A stretch of 64,000 nt of DNA, taken from Lingula anatina. Lineage: Eukaryota > Brachiopoda > Lingulata > Lingulida > Lingulidae. A program made the position numbers and the translations under genes. Shown here piece by piece: positions 49,756-60,649 of this stretch. The stretch lies in contig NW_019775397.1 in assembly GCF_001039355.2 (NCBI RefSeq), positions 83,511 to 147,510 on the forward strand, written 5' to 3'. The first letter of the stretch is position 1; each line of letters opens with the position of its first letter. The notes under the pieces are model-generated. The model was not told the DNA's origin. It saw only the letters and a list, made by a program, of their open reading frames with translations, and did no database searches.

Positions 49756-52700
49756 CTAGCTGCTGTCATCAGTCTCTTCATCACTTTCACATTGAGGGAT
49801 TACAATGCCCCTCTTAAGACGACCTATAATCCCGTTAACTGTTGTTTGGAACTTAGTCCTGTCTATGGTGAAGGGTGAACAGTCAATATTTCTGTAATGT
49901 GCCAGTGCTCTACCCCTTTCTTTCTTCCATATTTTAAGAGGAACAATGACTTTTAATATTGCCTTGACATCATTTTCGAAAGACCGTTTTTTGTGGCGTG
50001 TCTTTTTCTCTGGGATGCAAAGCATCTTGTCAAAATTGGCTGTAACATCTCTAATGACAAGGGCTGATTTTGACACTCTCACAATTGACTTCTCGGTTTT
50101 ATTCGCTCCTAGTCCCCGGATGAGTTCTTTTAGGACAAGAACTTCATTTTCTTTATGGAGGTCTGCAGCCTTGTTTTCACCCTTCCTCCCTGACAAGTTC
50201 ACAAAGGAGCCGGCCTTAACTCTGAGAGCCATCTTCTCGGAAAGTATCACCTCTGTCTTGAAAATGTAATCTATACACTCTTCCATATACTTGGAGAGTG
50301 GCGAGTGCTTGAAGAATATTGGAATAGAGAACTTCAGATGGATATTATTCCTTATCGTGTCTCCTTCTTTGATAGCATCTTTCATACTAAGTATCAGGAA
50401 ATACCACTGTAAGAGTTGACTGGCATAGTTGTATAGATCATCATGCTCATCACTGGTTACCACAAAAATGGAAACACCATTAGGCAGTGGTACACTGCAA
50501 CCAAGTCTCGCCTTCTGTTCATCAATCTTGATTGAATACTTGATAGAGTTAATGATGATATCAAATACCAAAAGTTTGCCATCTTTATTGGCATAAACCT
50601 TGAGTTGATGTCCAAGGACTGTCAACAGTAGCAATATTTTGCTGTCCTAAATGAAAAAGAAAAGATTATTATTATTATTCAATATAAGCAGATGCAACAG
50701 ATATGTTATAATACTAAACTACATTAATATCAACCAAAGCAGGGTTCATGTAGATGATTTTCTTTTAGCTCTTTAGTGATTAAGCAAAAATTGATTGTCA
50801 GACAAAGTACTCAAAGATATTAATTTGAGGAAAATACCGATATACATGTATAGTACACACATTGTATCTGAAGCTTATACTGTGAATCAAAATGTACGAA
50901 GCTTTCAAAACCTACTTGTTCTTCTTTTGGAAATGAAACAACCAACTTGTCAGTAATGATAGTCATAATTTCACTAAATATTTTCTCCTTGTCTTTAAGA
51001 TGCATCATCTTGATGTTGTATTTCAGAAGTTGGTGTTTAGGGTCATCTTCTAGTGTCTCCATTTGGAAGAGGTCCATGATGAATGATAAGAAATATGCAC
51101 AGCCAGATGTAAAAATGAAGTCTTCGTGAGCCTAAAAAGACAGCAACAACCAATTAGCTTTTCTTTTAATAGGATTTCCTTTTTTGGTTGCAAACCACCA
51201 GTGTCACCAAGATTATTGGTCCTTTAAATGAGGTCTAATATGCACCAGTTTATCATTGTGGAATGTAGAAATCCTCAGAAAATCATACACATTTCCTTGA
51301 AACTGTCGATTGACTGATAACTCCATGAAATTGTAAATATAATAGAACTGTAAAATTTACTTATGAGCTAGGAGTAACTCTGAGATATTTTTACCTCAAA
51401 ACGGCCCTTCACTTTGCCATTCACATTGTTTCTCTCAATAAGAATCTTCAGGTGACAAAGGGTGCCTTTATCTCTCCCACTTTCACTCTTGAACAGGTTT
51501 TTGTATAGTTTCTGAAAGGAGAAATATAACCTTGATTTATGATATCATAAATCCTTCACATGAGCATTTTTCATATACATGTACAGTGTAATTTTCTACT
51601 TAAAACTTATGTTTCAATGGACTTATATGTACTCTTTTAATTGTCACAACATGATATTTTCAACTACATGTAAATAAAATAGTGGCATAATAATGGCATA
51701 AAATGTGTATACCTCAAGTAAGTCTTGTCGTGTGTGAAACATCTCAATGATGATGGGGTTCAAATGTTCCAAGCGGTCTGTCTTTGTTAGAGCACCAGCT
51801 TTAAGGTTCTTCGCCCCCTCTAGTCTCACTCTTGTCAGTTGATCGCCGCCAACTGGAACTTGAACTTTAGATAGTTCTGAACCTATCAATGAAACATTAT
51901 GAGCAATGAAATATTAACTTCAAATATAACTAGATATTGTTTAAATAAAAAATAATGGCTTAAATTACCATTGCTTAAATTAACAGTGTGATAATGAAAA
52001 TCAACAGGAACTGGGCACTGACTACATTTTACAATTTAACATGCTAATACTTTATATACAGTGTTCAAAATTATTGCTAGAATTATTTAAAAAATGAACA
52101 TAGAGGCTACCTCGGTGTGCTTTGTTGAACCATGATGTAATCATTTTTTCATATTCATCCATAATCTGAATACAGTCAGAATAACAAGCTTCATTCTTTA
52201 GCATGATTGGCAACCAGTGTATTTCAGATTTCTGGCACATGACATCTTCCAAATTGTGGGCTATGTGCTTTGGAATAACTGCCTTCATCCAACCAAATCC
52301 AGGGACATTGTCACAGAGAACCCTAGCAAGAATTACTTTGAGTGAATCTTTGTAAACTGTATCTTCATCTACACTTGAAACAAAGTTCTTATATGTGACA
52401 CTATCAATGTCACCTAAAGGTTTACTGTCATCCAGACAGCTGGTGTCTACTCTGTCGAATGTAACATCTGAGGCGAAATAATGGTAATCCCTGTTCTTGT
52501 TGTCAATCCTGATGTCGTTCGTTGAAACATAAATGTCCAAATTATCGCCATTCAACTTGAAATCTTTTCCTTTTGCTACAGATTGAATTATCCTTTCCTC
52601 TGAATAGCTAGCATATTCGTCAACAATATTCCTCTTGGATTCGTGTGACATTGTCACATGGATCTTGTTGAAGCGTTCTAGAAGCTGAAAACCAGATAAA

Positions 52701-54500
52701 AGCAATCATATACAATGATGTTAAAATCTTTAACTCCACTGCTATAACTTAAAGTGAATGATGAACTTAAAAATATGCATAGGCACTATTTCTGAAACAG
52801 TTAAACATTACAGGATCACTTTGAGACATATTATCGTGCGCCTCCATTCTTTCAAATTTCAATCCATTAAAAAGTCTATTAGGTAACATCAAAAATCCTT
52901 TATCTATTTTTGGTAACATGAACGATTTTTAAAAAAAATTCATACCCTTTAAATAATCCTTGTGACCTCAGTATCATCATGGTTGAATGTAATAAAGAAA
53001 GAAATGCATGTGTTAACAAGAACAAACATTTGAATTCAGGTTAGTATAAAATCATGTCATGCAAAATGGCCAACAACAACAACAAAATGTTGTTGTTTGG
53101 TTGTTGTTGTTTGGCCTTAACTTTTGATTCGTTTAATCATACATATAAATAAAACTATAACAAAGAATCATGCAAAATATGAGATTCAAAATAGATAATG
53201 TGATACATTGTCTCATTTTCTATCTTGACTGAAGTAAACAAAGTACATACATGTAGATCAAAACAAATGATAAAGCTAGAATAAATACATGCATAACTTC
53301 ACCTTATTGTCTGCGTGGTATCTTATACATGCAGTTGTCAGGATTCGCTGAACTAAACAGGCCTTTGAATTACGACTATGAAGAAGCATACCATATATTG
53401 TTCCTATTGTTGCCACTTTTGACTCATGAGAAGTTCTATCACCTGTAATAGTTAAAATGTGTTTAAAATCTTATAGAACATACTGGAAGGGGTCAAATAC
53501 TTCATCAAAACACCTTGTTTGTTTTACATGTACATCTGAAGCACTGGCCATGTCCTAGGGCACTTTCATGTAATTTTTATACATAGTGGACTTGCCTTTA
53601 TCTACATATAGGCCAATTATCATTTTATTTATCCCATCATTTTACTTCATAAGGTGCCCAATTATCGATATTAGCCTAAATAGGTATAGTTTAATCAAAA
53701 ATGGTAAGCTTACCAATAGCAGAATATAAAACTGTGAGTAAACCTGGGCATTTGGACTTCATCTCTTTCAGTATTTCTCTAAACCAGTGTTTATTAGACA
53801 AAAGTTTTGGATGCTTTTCAAAGCAGACACTCTGCCCCGGTGTTGCCATTCTTTTCATATTCATATCAATGTCAGGTTCAATCCTTATGTCAAGCTCCTC
53901 TAAGAAATCCTCGGCTAACAAAGTATCATCAGCATTTTCTTCATCATCAAGTTGTAATGTAGGTACTGCACTGTAGGTATGATCGGTCAATAGCTTTCGT
54001 CTGGCGTGACATTCATTCTCCTCTGATAACCTAAGTCGCTTCAGTTTCTCCACAGATTTTTGTACTTGTTCAGCAACTGACTCTCTGCTTGGACTAGGCC
54101 TACTGCTGTTGTTGACATTATCATTATTATTATTGCTATACCTTGGGCTTGTCCTTGTTTGTTGTTGAGGAGTGGAGCGCAGTCTCTTCTTCCGCACGAC
54201 AGTGTCATCTTCACTTGATTGACTTTCTAAGATATTGGCAATTGATACCCGCTTGAATTCGAGATAAAGTTCGATTGTGTGCATGCATTTATCGCACACA
54301 TACGTCTGAGACACGAGCGATGCATCGAGTGTCAGGGATGTCAGCTCCTCGATTTTGGAGACGTATCTCCCTTGGTAAGCGGCCTTATAGGACAGACGGT
54401 GTAGCCGTTTCACATTAGACAGACAAAGGAGGCAAGATCTAGGCTTGACGGTAACCTTAACTGGAGTCTTAATAAACATTAGTGATGCGGCGCCGTCCAT
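49756..54500 (-). CDS. DUF6589/Academ-type transposase candidate (seven exons, 964 aa)
   Basis: Minus-strand exons: 54500-53714, 53442-53303, 52684-52111, 51882-51713, 51511-51395, 51131-50916 and 50646-49756. All introns are GT-AG and the sum, 2895 nt, is exactly in frame with no internal stop. Residues C23/C26 and C69/C72 form a possible C4 zinc finger near the N-terminus, followed by an acidic, Ser-rich linker. Across the exon 1/2 junction comes 'GDRTSHESKVATIGTIYGML'. Exon 3 has 'NGDNLDIYVS' and 'DYHYFAS', exon 4 'GGDQLTRVRLEGAKNL' and 'EMFHTRQDLL', exon 5 'DKGTLCHLKILIERNN', exon 7 'DDLYNYASQLLQWYFL' and 'LSMKDAIKEGD'. I recognise this pattern as DUF6589, which I associate with Academ transposases. 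The Asp residues of DNLD and GDQL are candidate catalytic residues. The C-terminal ~100 residues are basic, then acidic. The ATG at 54500 follows the subterminal repeat directly. Confidence 0.75.
53069..53116. repeat. CAA/TTG hairpin in transposase intron 2
   Basis: 'ggccaacaacaacaacaaaa' followed by its near-inverse ending 'gttgtttggcc'; a simple-sequence inverted repeat that could form a stem of about 18 bp. It is in an intron (between exons 2 and 3). Confidence 0.6.
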
Positions 54501-54680
54501 CCTGGTTCTTGACGTGACGGAAATTGTCGAGGAGTTCTGAATGTCCTGTCAGGGCGCCGCCATGTTTATTATTGTTTACATCCGGGTATCTAGAGTAGTT
54601 TGCACTACTTCCAAAATGGCGACGTCTGTCATACGGCCGAGATATGATGACGCAGGAATCAATCGACGGTGAGCCGAGTG
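54474..54680. repeat. Right end of the transposon: inner inverted repeat plus 137-bp tail
   Basis: 54518-54543 is the inverse of the leftmost 26 bp of the element (one mismatch seen). Beyond it, 54544-54680 is an extra stretch with 'gccgccatg' and 'aaaatggcgacgtctg', ending in the CACTCGG terminus next to the target duplication. Part of this tail ('gtatgacag' and 'gtcgcc' on the minus strand) resembles 46030-46052 in the left arm. Confidence 0.65.
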
Positions 54681-54689
54681 AATATTGCT

Positions 54690-54832
54690 GACACGTGCGG
54701 AGCCATACTGTTAGGATTTGAAACGAGGCTCACAATCGGAAATGTATCGTTCCTTACAGATTACTCATCGACGAATGAGATCGGATGGGAGTGACGTGTT
54801 TTGTTTACCTCAGGGTCACCTGTTCTTCATTT
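54690..54832. other. Right-hand remainder of block D4
   Basis: Continues the block interrupted by the transposon; matches 39247-39376 ('ttaggatttgaaacgaggct'), with a short extra stretch at about 54740-54765. Confidence 0.7.
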
Positions 54833-54909
54833 TATAATCTAGGTCGTTAGGAAAGCCACAGCTGCCAGTTGAACAGAGACGTGTATGTCGTCAAAGTCCC
54901 ATGTGAAAG
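54833..54909 (+). promoter_or_regulatory. TATA-like box and 5' noncoding exon of TRIM copy 5
   Basis: 'TATAAT' at 54833-54838 and a conserved stretch ending 'gtgaaag|gtaaggggg' (donor at 54910). The 8.7-kb transposon ends only about 150 bp upstream, so it now sits close to this promoter. Inferred. Confidence 0.4.
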
Positions 54910-57742
54910 GTAAGGGGGAAATTATATTTCATTTCTTATACATAAAGGTTATATTTAAACTGCCTTCTCGCATATGAAATATATCTACATTGGTGTTATT
55001 GCGTAAAATGTGTAACAAACACATGTGCTAAGTATTTAAGGAAATTAGCGGCGCCATATCAACGGCTCAGTCGATTCTGCGTGACTCTTTTACACCCCAT
55101 TTCCATAGATTAGATCGACCTACTGTAGATCGACCTAACTCCCTGGGGGTTCACGCTAAATAGCCGTCAGCCGGGCGGACACGAAAGTTAATTACCCCCT
55201 TACAGTTTGTAGTAGGCGGGACGGACATTTAAGTCGGATTATCTGAAAGTAATCTAGTGAGACTCCCCGCGGGGATAGATCGATCTAAAATCTATGGGAA
55301 TAGAGCCTTAGATTCCATCTTGTTTTAGGTAAAAGTATACAACAAGAGACATACTTTAGTCTAGACTGAAATTGAGCGTTTTATTAACTGGAGTGGCTCA
55401 GAAAAAAAGAACAGAAAAACTTTTGATTTCTCTCCCAGGCCTCATGCCGACGGTAAACATGGCTATTCTATTTCTTACGCTGCATTGAACTCAGGGTATT
55501 GAAAAAAAGAAAACGCTCACCTGTATTCTTTATTTGTAAGCTACTCAACCCTAGCTCTTTTATGGCCGTGTTACTTGCAGAACTATATGTGTATGTTAAC
55601 AATCACAGCAATGTTTTAACAAAATAAGTCCCGGTGTGAAAGGAATGCATGTCCCCCAGGAACGAAGGTCCTACGGACCTCCGTTCCCGGGAAAACATGT
55701 CCTACGTTAGTGAGTTCGAATCCTCAGCAGCGATGTTACTGTATATTCAAATGTTATCGTGATTTATTCTCCATTTCAACAAACTAAACGCACTATATGT
55801 TGTTATATACAATTTGGATTATTTTGATGAGGCGAGATTTTAAATGTTTGATTTAAATATCTCCATTTTTCTAATGTTGAGCTATTTTAGAATTTATTTA
55901 ATAACTCGAGGGAGATTATACGAGGTCGTGGCCGAATTTCATTAGATAATTGTACGCAAAAGAGCACATGCTTTCTACTTTCACCTAAAAATACAAAGAA
56001 TTAAAATGGGAAAATCGGGATCCGCATGAAAGGCAAAAATTGCGCTCAGAACAATGTTAAGACTAACAGTAAAAATGCATGTATAAACAATAACAGACAC
56101 ATTCAATTTATTTATTATACAATTATACACTGTTCATTTACATTCTCAAACTGCATAGTATGTCTCTCTAACTTCAAATATGCCCAATTATCATCAAAGC
56201 ACCAAGTATAAAATAATTAACTGTCACCCGAACAATATGTATACAAGTAGTAAGAATCCAAGGAATCATTCCTAGGAATACATGTCTTACGGACATGCAT
56301 TACGGCGGACATCCATTCCCTTCACACCGGCTTCTTTAAATGAAAGTGTCATACATGTTGTTTCAGCCCCTTTAGCAAAACATATATTAGTCTGCTTGCG
56401 CCTACTGCAACGAAAGGGTAAGGTTTATGTGCACGCACAGCCAAACAAAGTAAACATTTCTAATATACACTTTTCAAAAAAGTATTTGTGTTGCGGAGAA
56501 GAGGTACTACTTCCTTTAATGTTACTCGATATAAAGGGTGCTCGTTAAGAAAACAACTGTATACAAATATACCAGAAGGGTAATATGAAGTGTTTTATTA
56601 ACAGGGTAGTAGACATAACCTGTGGTGGTTCTTTGGACTTTAAGATATACCAGGGTTTTTTGTTTGAGAGAATGGCAGCAAAGTTCTAAAATCCGCAAAG
56701 GTTATATTTTCATACATTTTCTCAGGCTCGCATACTGCTTTTTGTCATACTTAGAATTTAGTGTAAAACATTGTCTATTAGTCAAAATATTATTGAAAAC
56801 TCGAATAACAATTACTTTCACGAAAGGTTATTGCATGTTTAAATACTTTTAAAAGCTGCATTGCTTATCTCAGTGAAATGCATAAACATCTTAGACAGGG
56901 TGATATTGAGATCTTGCCTGTATAAAAAATGTTACTGTAGGCATCCACAGCGGTAAAAGGTATAGAAACACTCTGAAGTCAAGTCTCTTGTAAAATATTT
57001 GATGAACCAAACCAAACCATGCAAGGGACTTTTACAGTAGCGTACCCGAGGGTGAAGGGAGGTTGGGTTGGGTACACCGGACACGTGATCCTCCCTTAAC
57101 CTCTTTGGTACCCTTTTTCCCCTCCCAGATTACAATATAACAAGCCAAACCTTGCCCGATCAATATATTATAGTACATGGCATATAGTCTAATTGGTTGA
57201 CCAGACACTCGAGCTTTTTTATGCATCTTGTTTGGAAACTAATTGGTTGTCCTGACGCTCGAGAGCATAAAATAAAATGATGATACGCAGTACTCACGCC
57301 ATATTGATTGATTGACAGGGTCTACTTGAATATACAGAATAGCCGTCAGAGATCATCGACCGCATAGCTCATTTTAAAGCTAGATAACGAGCTCCCAAAG
57401 TGTATATTTTGATATATCAGTTCGGATAGTTGGATTGCATTCGTTGGGGTCATTTAGCATGCGTGACGTGCCTGGTTTTATAAATTATCTTTTCAATATA
57501 TGTAAGTGAGCTACCGGTGTGTACTTTTCTTTGGAATTTGTACAGGAATGAATATCATAGAATTACGCATGTAAAAAAATAACTATATTCGATTCTCACA
57601 ACTACTTTTTCCACATTACATTTGTCGATTCCCTATTTTACAGAAATCTGATTATTATGACGTCTACCTCCACCACCATATACTTTAGCATATAATTGAC
57701 TAATTTAATTTCTCTTTTTTTAAGATACTGGTCCTTAGAGTC
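54910..57742. other. 5' intron/upstream block of TRIM copy 5
   Basis: Matches 39454-42126 closely, apart from the M2 insertion (55093-55307) and loss of about 30 bp after 'aaaagtatac' at 55337. No conserved coding frame beyond what recent duplication explains. Likely acceptor 'ttttttaag' at about 57716-57724. Confidence 0.5.
55093..55307. mobile_element. ~215-bp MITE (family M2), copy 2
   Basis: Inserted in 'gactctttta|gattcc'; TTA flanks both sides (55090-55092 and 55308-55310). The sister block has the uninterrupted 'gtgactcttttaggttcc' at about 39625. The ends are imperfect inverse ('ttccatagatt' / 'aatctatgggaa'). Same family as 20187-20404. Confidence 0.8.
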
Positions 57743-59641
57743 ATGTCTCTGTCCAAGATCCTAACGGAAGATTTCTTAACGTGCAGCATATGCCTTGGAA
57801 AGTTCAAAGACCCCAAGGTCCTCGGCTGTACACATACGTTTTGCCAGCATTGCCTCCAAGACTATTTGGACAGAAATTTCCAAGGTCAGTCTGGCTTCCC
57901 TTGTCCTATCTGTAGGCGTCAATGTGACCTCCCTGGGGGCGGTGTAAATGGTTTACAAACAAACCATCTTCTGGTCAGCATATCACACACACTTGGTCAA
58001 GTAGAACAAGCCAAGGCTGCCAAGAAATGCGCGATATGTTGTTTGAAAAATGTCCTCAATCCACCCACGGCAACAGAACGCTGTTTGGACTGCGAGGAAA
58101 GTATGTGTGCAGATTGTTCTTCAGACCATGTCCTTCATAAGTTCTGCCGTGACCACAAATTGTTTCCTCTCGACCAATTTGACAGCGACGAATACGTGAC
58201 AGAGCTGCGTGCCCGACAAAACACCCTTTGTGACCACAACAACAAGGACCCCGTAGAAATCTTCTGTCCAGTGTGTAAAAAGTTTGTCTGCGTTGGTTGT
58301 ATGGTTTTAGAACACCAGGGTCACGATTGCCTAAGAATCAACATTGCTGCTGACAAACACAAGGAGAAACTACAATTCCACGTGAAGCCCATCGAGAAGA
58401 AAAGTCTACTCTTCGATCAGTTCAAAACCGCTGCTGAAGACCAGAAAGTGTCAGTAGAGGAGGGAAGAAAGAAGGCAAAGAGTCAAGTTAAAAAGCAGTT
58501 AGAGCTTGTTATTAGGATGGTCAGTCAACGCGCCGATAACCTTCTGGAAGACATAGACGCCAAGTCGAATGCCAAATTAGATATTTTAAATGATTTAATT
58601 GCAACTGCAACCGCCAACCAAAACCGACTGGATGACTTTGTAGACTTCTCGAGAAAGCTCATAAACCATGGGAACGATATGGATGTCCTGCAAATGGTCT
58701 CTGCCTGTGAGCAAAGCAGCGAGAGCATTCAGACTATCGACATCCCGACCCTGCCTGCAGTCATGACCCAGATGCAGCTTCTCACCAACGACATGGAGGA
58801 GTTTGTTACCAATATTAACAGTTGCCTAAGAGACGTGGTTCCCGCTGCCAGTGGAAGATTGGTGACATCATTCAAAGTAGCATTGACTACGTGTCCTGAG
58901 GAGATGATCAGTCATGTGACCACTGATACAAATGGTGACATCCTAATTGGTATTTGGTGTAATGAGGACAAGGCACGGAATAGAATCCACATCTACGATA
59001 ACACCTTTGTCCTACAGGGAACAATTCCTAATCCAAGAGCAACAGAAAAGGATGTGTTTGGTGGGATTGTCATTGATGATGACGGTAACATTGTCACTTA
59101 TTGTGGGGAGTCAAATGAAATCATTGTCTTCACCAAGACAGGGGACCACGTCAGAACATTCCACAGTGAGTTACCAGAAGCAGTAGCGATCAACAGCAAG
59201 GGTCATTATGTTGTAGCCGGTCTTAATACTCTGACTGTGCACCACAAAGATGGCAAGGTCTTGCAGACAACACCAGACCCAGAGGGGGAATGTTTGAAAT
59301 ACATCCACTGTGACGTGAATGACGACGTGATTATCACAGGAGATGATGGCATCCGTGTATACAATTCCAATCTCCAGGTAAATTACAGATATGGTACCCA
59401 GGGTGATGGAGACGGACAGGTGATCGATCCGTGCGGAACGTGCTGCTTGGATAACGGAGACATAATTCTAGCAGACCTCTGCAACAATCGTCTACACCTG
59501 GTGTCACCGGATGGGAAATTCAAGCAGATTCTTTTAAGAGAAGAAGATGGAATTTGCTCTCCCAAAGATATTGTAATAAATCGTCTTGGACAACTGGTAG
59601 TTGGGGTACAGAGAGGCGAGATCAAATTCTTCCAATTATGA
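57743..59641 (+). CDS. TRIM-type RING E3 ligase with NHL-like propeller, copy 5 (632 aa)
   Basis: Intact single-exon copy with the same length and domain order as copy 1. RING ligands are all present (CSIC, CTH, CQHC, CPIC). B-box 1 starts 'CAICCLKN' and B-box 2 has 'LCDHNNKDPVEIFCPVCKKF' with all ligands. The coiled coil and propeller are as in copy 1. Compared with copy 1 the RING tip ('RNFQGQSGFPCPIC'), B-box 1 and the last two blades ('LADLCNNRLHL', 'VQRGEIKFFQL') differ, while residues about 385-555 are almost the same. The two differ most in surfaces that could contact partners. It lies downstream of the transposon-bearing spacer; the CDS itself is undamaged. Confidence 0.9.
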   Translation: MSLSKILTEDFLTCSICLGKFKDPKVLGCTHTFCQHCLQDYLDRNFQGQSGFPCPICRRQCDLPGGGVNGLQTNHLLVSISHTLGQVEQAKAAKKCAICCLKNVLNPPTATERCLDCEESMCADCSSDHVLHKFCRDHKLFPLDQFDSDEYVTELRARQNTLCDHNNKDPVEIFCPVCKKFVCVGCMVLEHQGHDCLRINIAADKHKEKLQFHVKPIEKKSLLFDQFKTAAEDQKVSVEEGRKKAKSQVKKQLELVIRMVSQRADNLLEDIDAKSNAKLDILNDLIATATANQNRLDDFVDFSRKLINHGNDMDVLQMVSACEQSSESIQTIDIPTLPAVMTQMQLLTNDMEEFVTNINSCLRDVVPAASGRLVTSFKVALTTCPEEMISHVTTDTNGDILIGIWCNEDKARNRIHIYDNTFVLQGTIPNPRATEKDVFGGIVIDDDGNIVTYCGESNEIIVFTKTGDHVRTFHSELPEAVAINSKGHYVVAGLNTLTVHHKDGKVLQTTPDPEGECLKYIHCDVNDDVIITGDDGIRVYNSNLQVNYRYGTQGDGDGQVIDPCGTCCLDNGDIILADLCNNRLHLVSPDGKFKQILLREEDGICSPKDIVINRLGQLVVGVQRGEIKFFQL

Positions 59642-60081
59642 CTAATTATACCAAACTAACAATGGGCACCTAGTACATTTTTGTTAATGCAAAATAGTAA
59701 ATTAATACTTACCTTTTAATGTTAACAGGTGTGACAGAAATTGTAGTCCTAGGAAAGGAAGTCTGCATGGCGTCCCATATGATCAGTACAGGGCCCCGTA
59801 TCTCGAAAGCTTCGCTATGTTGCGCACGTGCGCAAGCATCTCAATTCCATAACTCTCCCATACTCGTCCCATATAATACATTGTAGCCTCTATTTGATAT
59901 AGCGATTCGCAATACGCGATGCTTTCGAGATACGGGGCCCAGGTTAGGGTTAGTTGGAGTATTGGGGTTAGTATATAGGACGAATGTCACCTGTACAAAG
60001 TAATGAGAAACGGACAACTGTTCCTGTAGCGGTATAACACGCAGGGGTTATATAGGTTAAATAAAAGTCAAAGAAAAGGCA
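59642..60081. other. 3' flank of TRIM copy 5 with a hairpin MITE at 59789-59943
   Basis: Only the first ~20 bp resemble the other 3' flanks ('ccaaactaacaatggg'). 59789-59943 has ~25-bp inverted ends ('ggccccgtatctcgaaagc' and its inverse). The short 'ttagggttag' afterwards is not a telomeric array. Confidence 0.6.
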
Positions 60082-60527
60082 TGTGTTTTTCACTGGATCT
60101 TGGTTTATTCACATGGATTCACAAGACACGTAAAAACTAAAAAAGAAGAAGAGAAAAAGAAAATTACAACAATGTACTTACTAAGGGTTATTTACGTGTT
60201 CAAATTTACTTACTCAAAAAACTTATACATTTCAATAATCACCAATAATAAATAACTAATCATCAATAATCAATAATAATCAATAAACAGTATTAAAACT
60301 CACCATTTCTGCCATTCCTTTAAACTATAAATTTCAAGTAGAAATAACAGATTCAAAAGTAAGAGTACTATGTGTTCCTCCTACGGAGACACTATGATGA
60401 ATGAAATAAAGTGCAAAACTCATGGGGCACCACCCTGAATGAAAACTTGTCATTTATGCAAATAAGTGCATTAGATGAGCCGGACACCAGGCTCCTCAAT
60501 CACAACAAAAGTAAACTAAACCTTACA
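60082..60527 (-). mobile_element. 3' LTR of a BEL/Pao retrotransposon (446 bp)
   Basis: On the minus strand it starts TGTAAGG and ends AACACA (TG...CA limits). The left neighbour on the minus strand (60528-60545) is purine-rich 'cggtggccggta', a fitting polypurine tract. It contains a 'gaataaacc' polyadenylation-type signal near its end. 420 of its 446 bp recur unchanged at 24048-24467. Confidence 0.8.
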
Positions 60528-60649
60528 TACCGGCCACCGAAAGGCGATTTAATCAAGATTCAAAATAGCCTTTCTAATCAAATATAAACACTATTTAATT
60601 TACTCAAAAAATGTCCTATAAAGTCACTGTCACTTAAATGCATTGCACA

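Larger units (their letters stand above)
45972..54680. mobile_element. 8.7-kb Academ-type DNA transposon with RecQ-like helicase (AcademH-like)
   Basis: Target duplication 'aatattgct' at 45963-45971 and 54681-54689; the paralogous block has one copy (39238-39246) in 'gcgaatattgcttccacgtg', so the limits are set by an empty site. The terminal bases are inverted: left 'cattcggaactcc', right (minus strand) 'cactcggctcacc', i.e. CA(Y)TCGG. If the G shared at 45962/54680 is counted, the duplication is 10 bp. The element carries two converging genes, a helicase (plus strand) and a transposase candidate (minus strand), with a hAT-like element between them. From memory, Academ elements have ends starting CA, and the AcademH lineage encodes a helicase; I am not certain of the published duplication length for it. 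The classification is by gene content and residue patterns, without alignment. Confidence 0.8.

Noticed and set aside
59943-59975. Telomere-like 'ttagggttag'
   Set aside because: Only one to two units; likewise 'ctaaccctaacc' at 16421. Far too short for a telomeric array.
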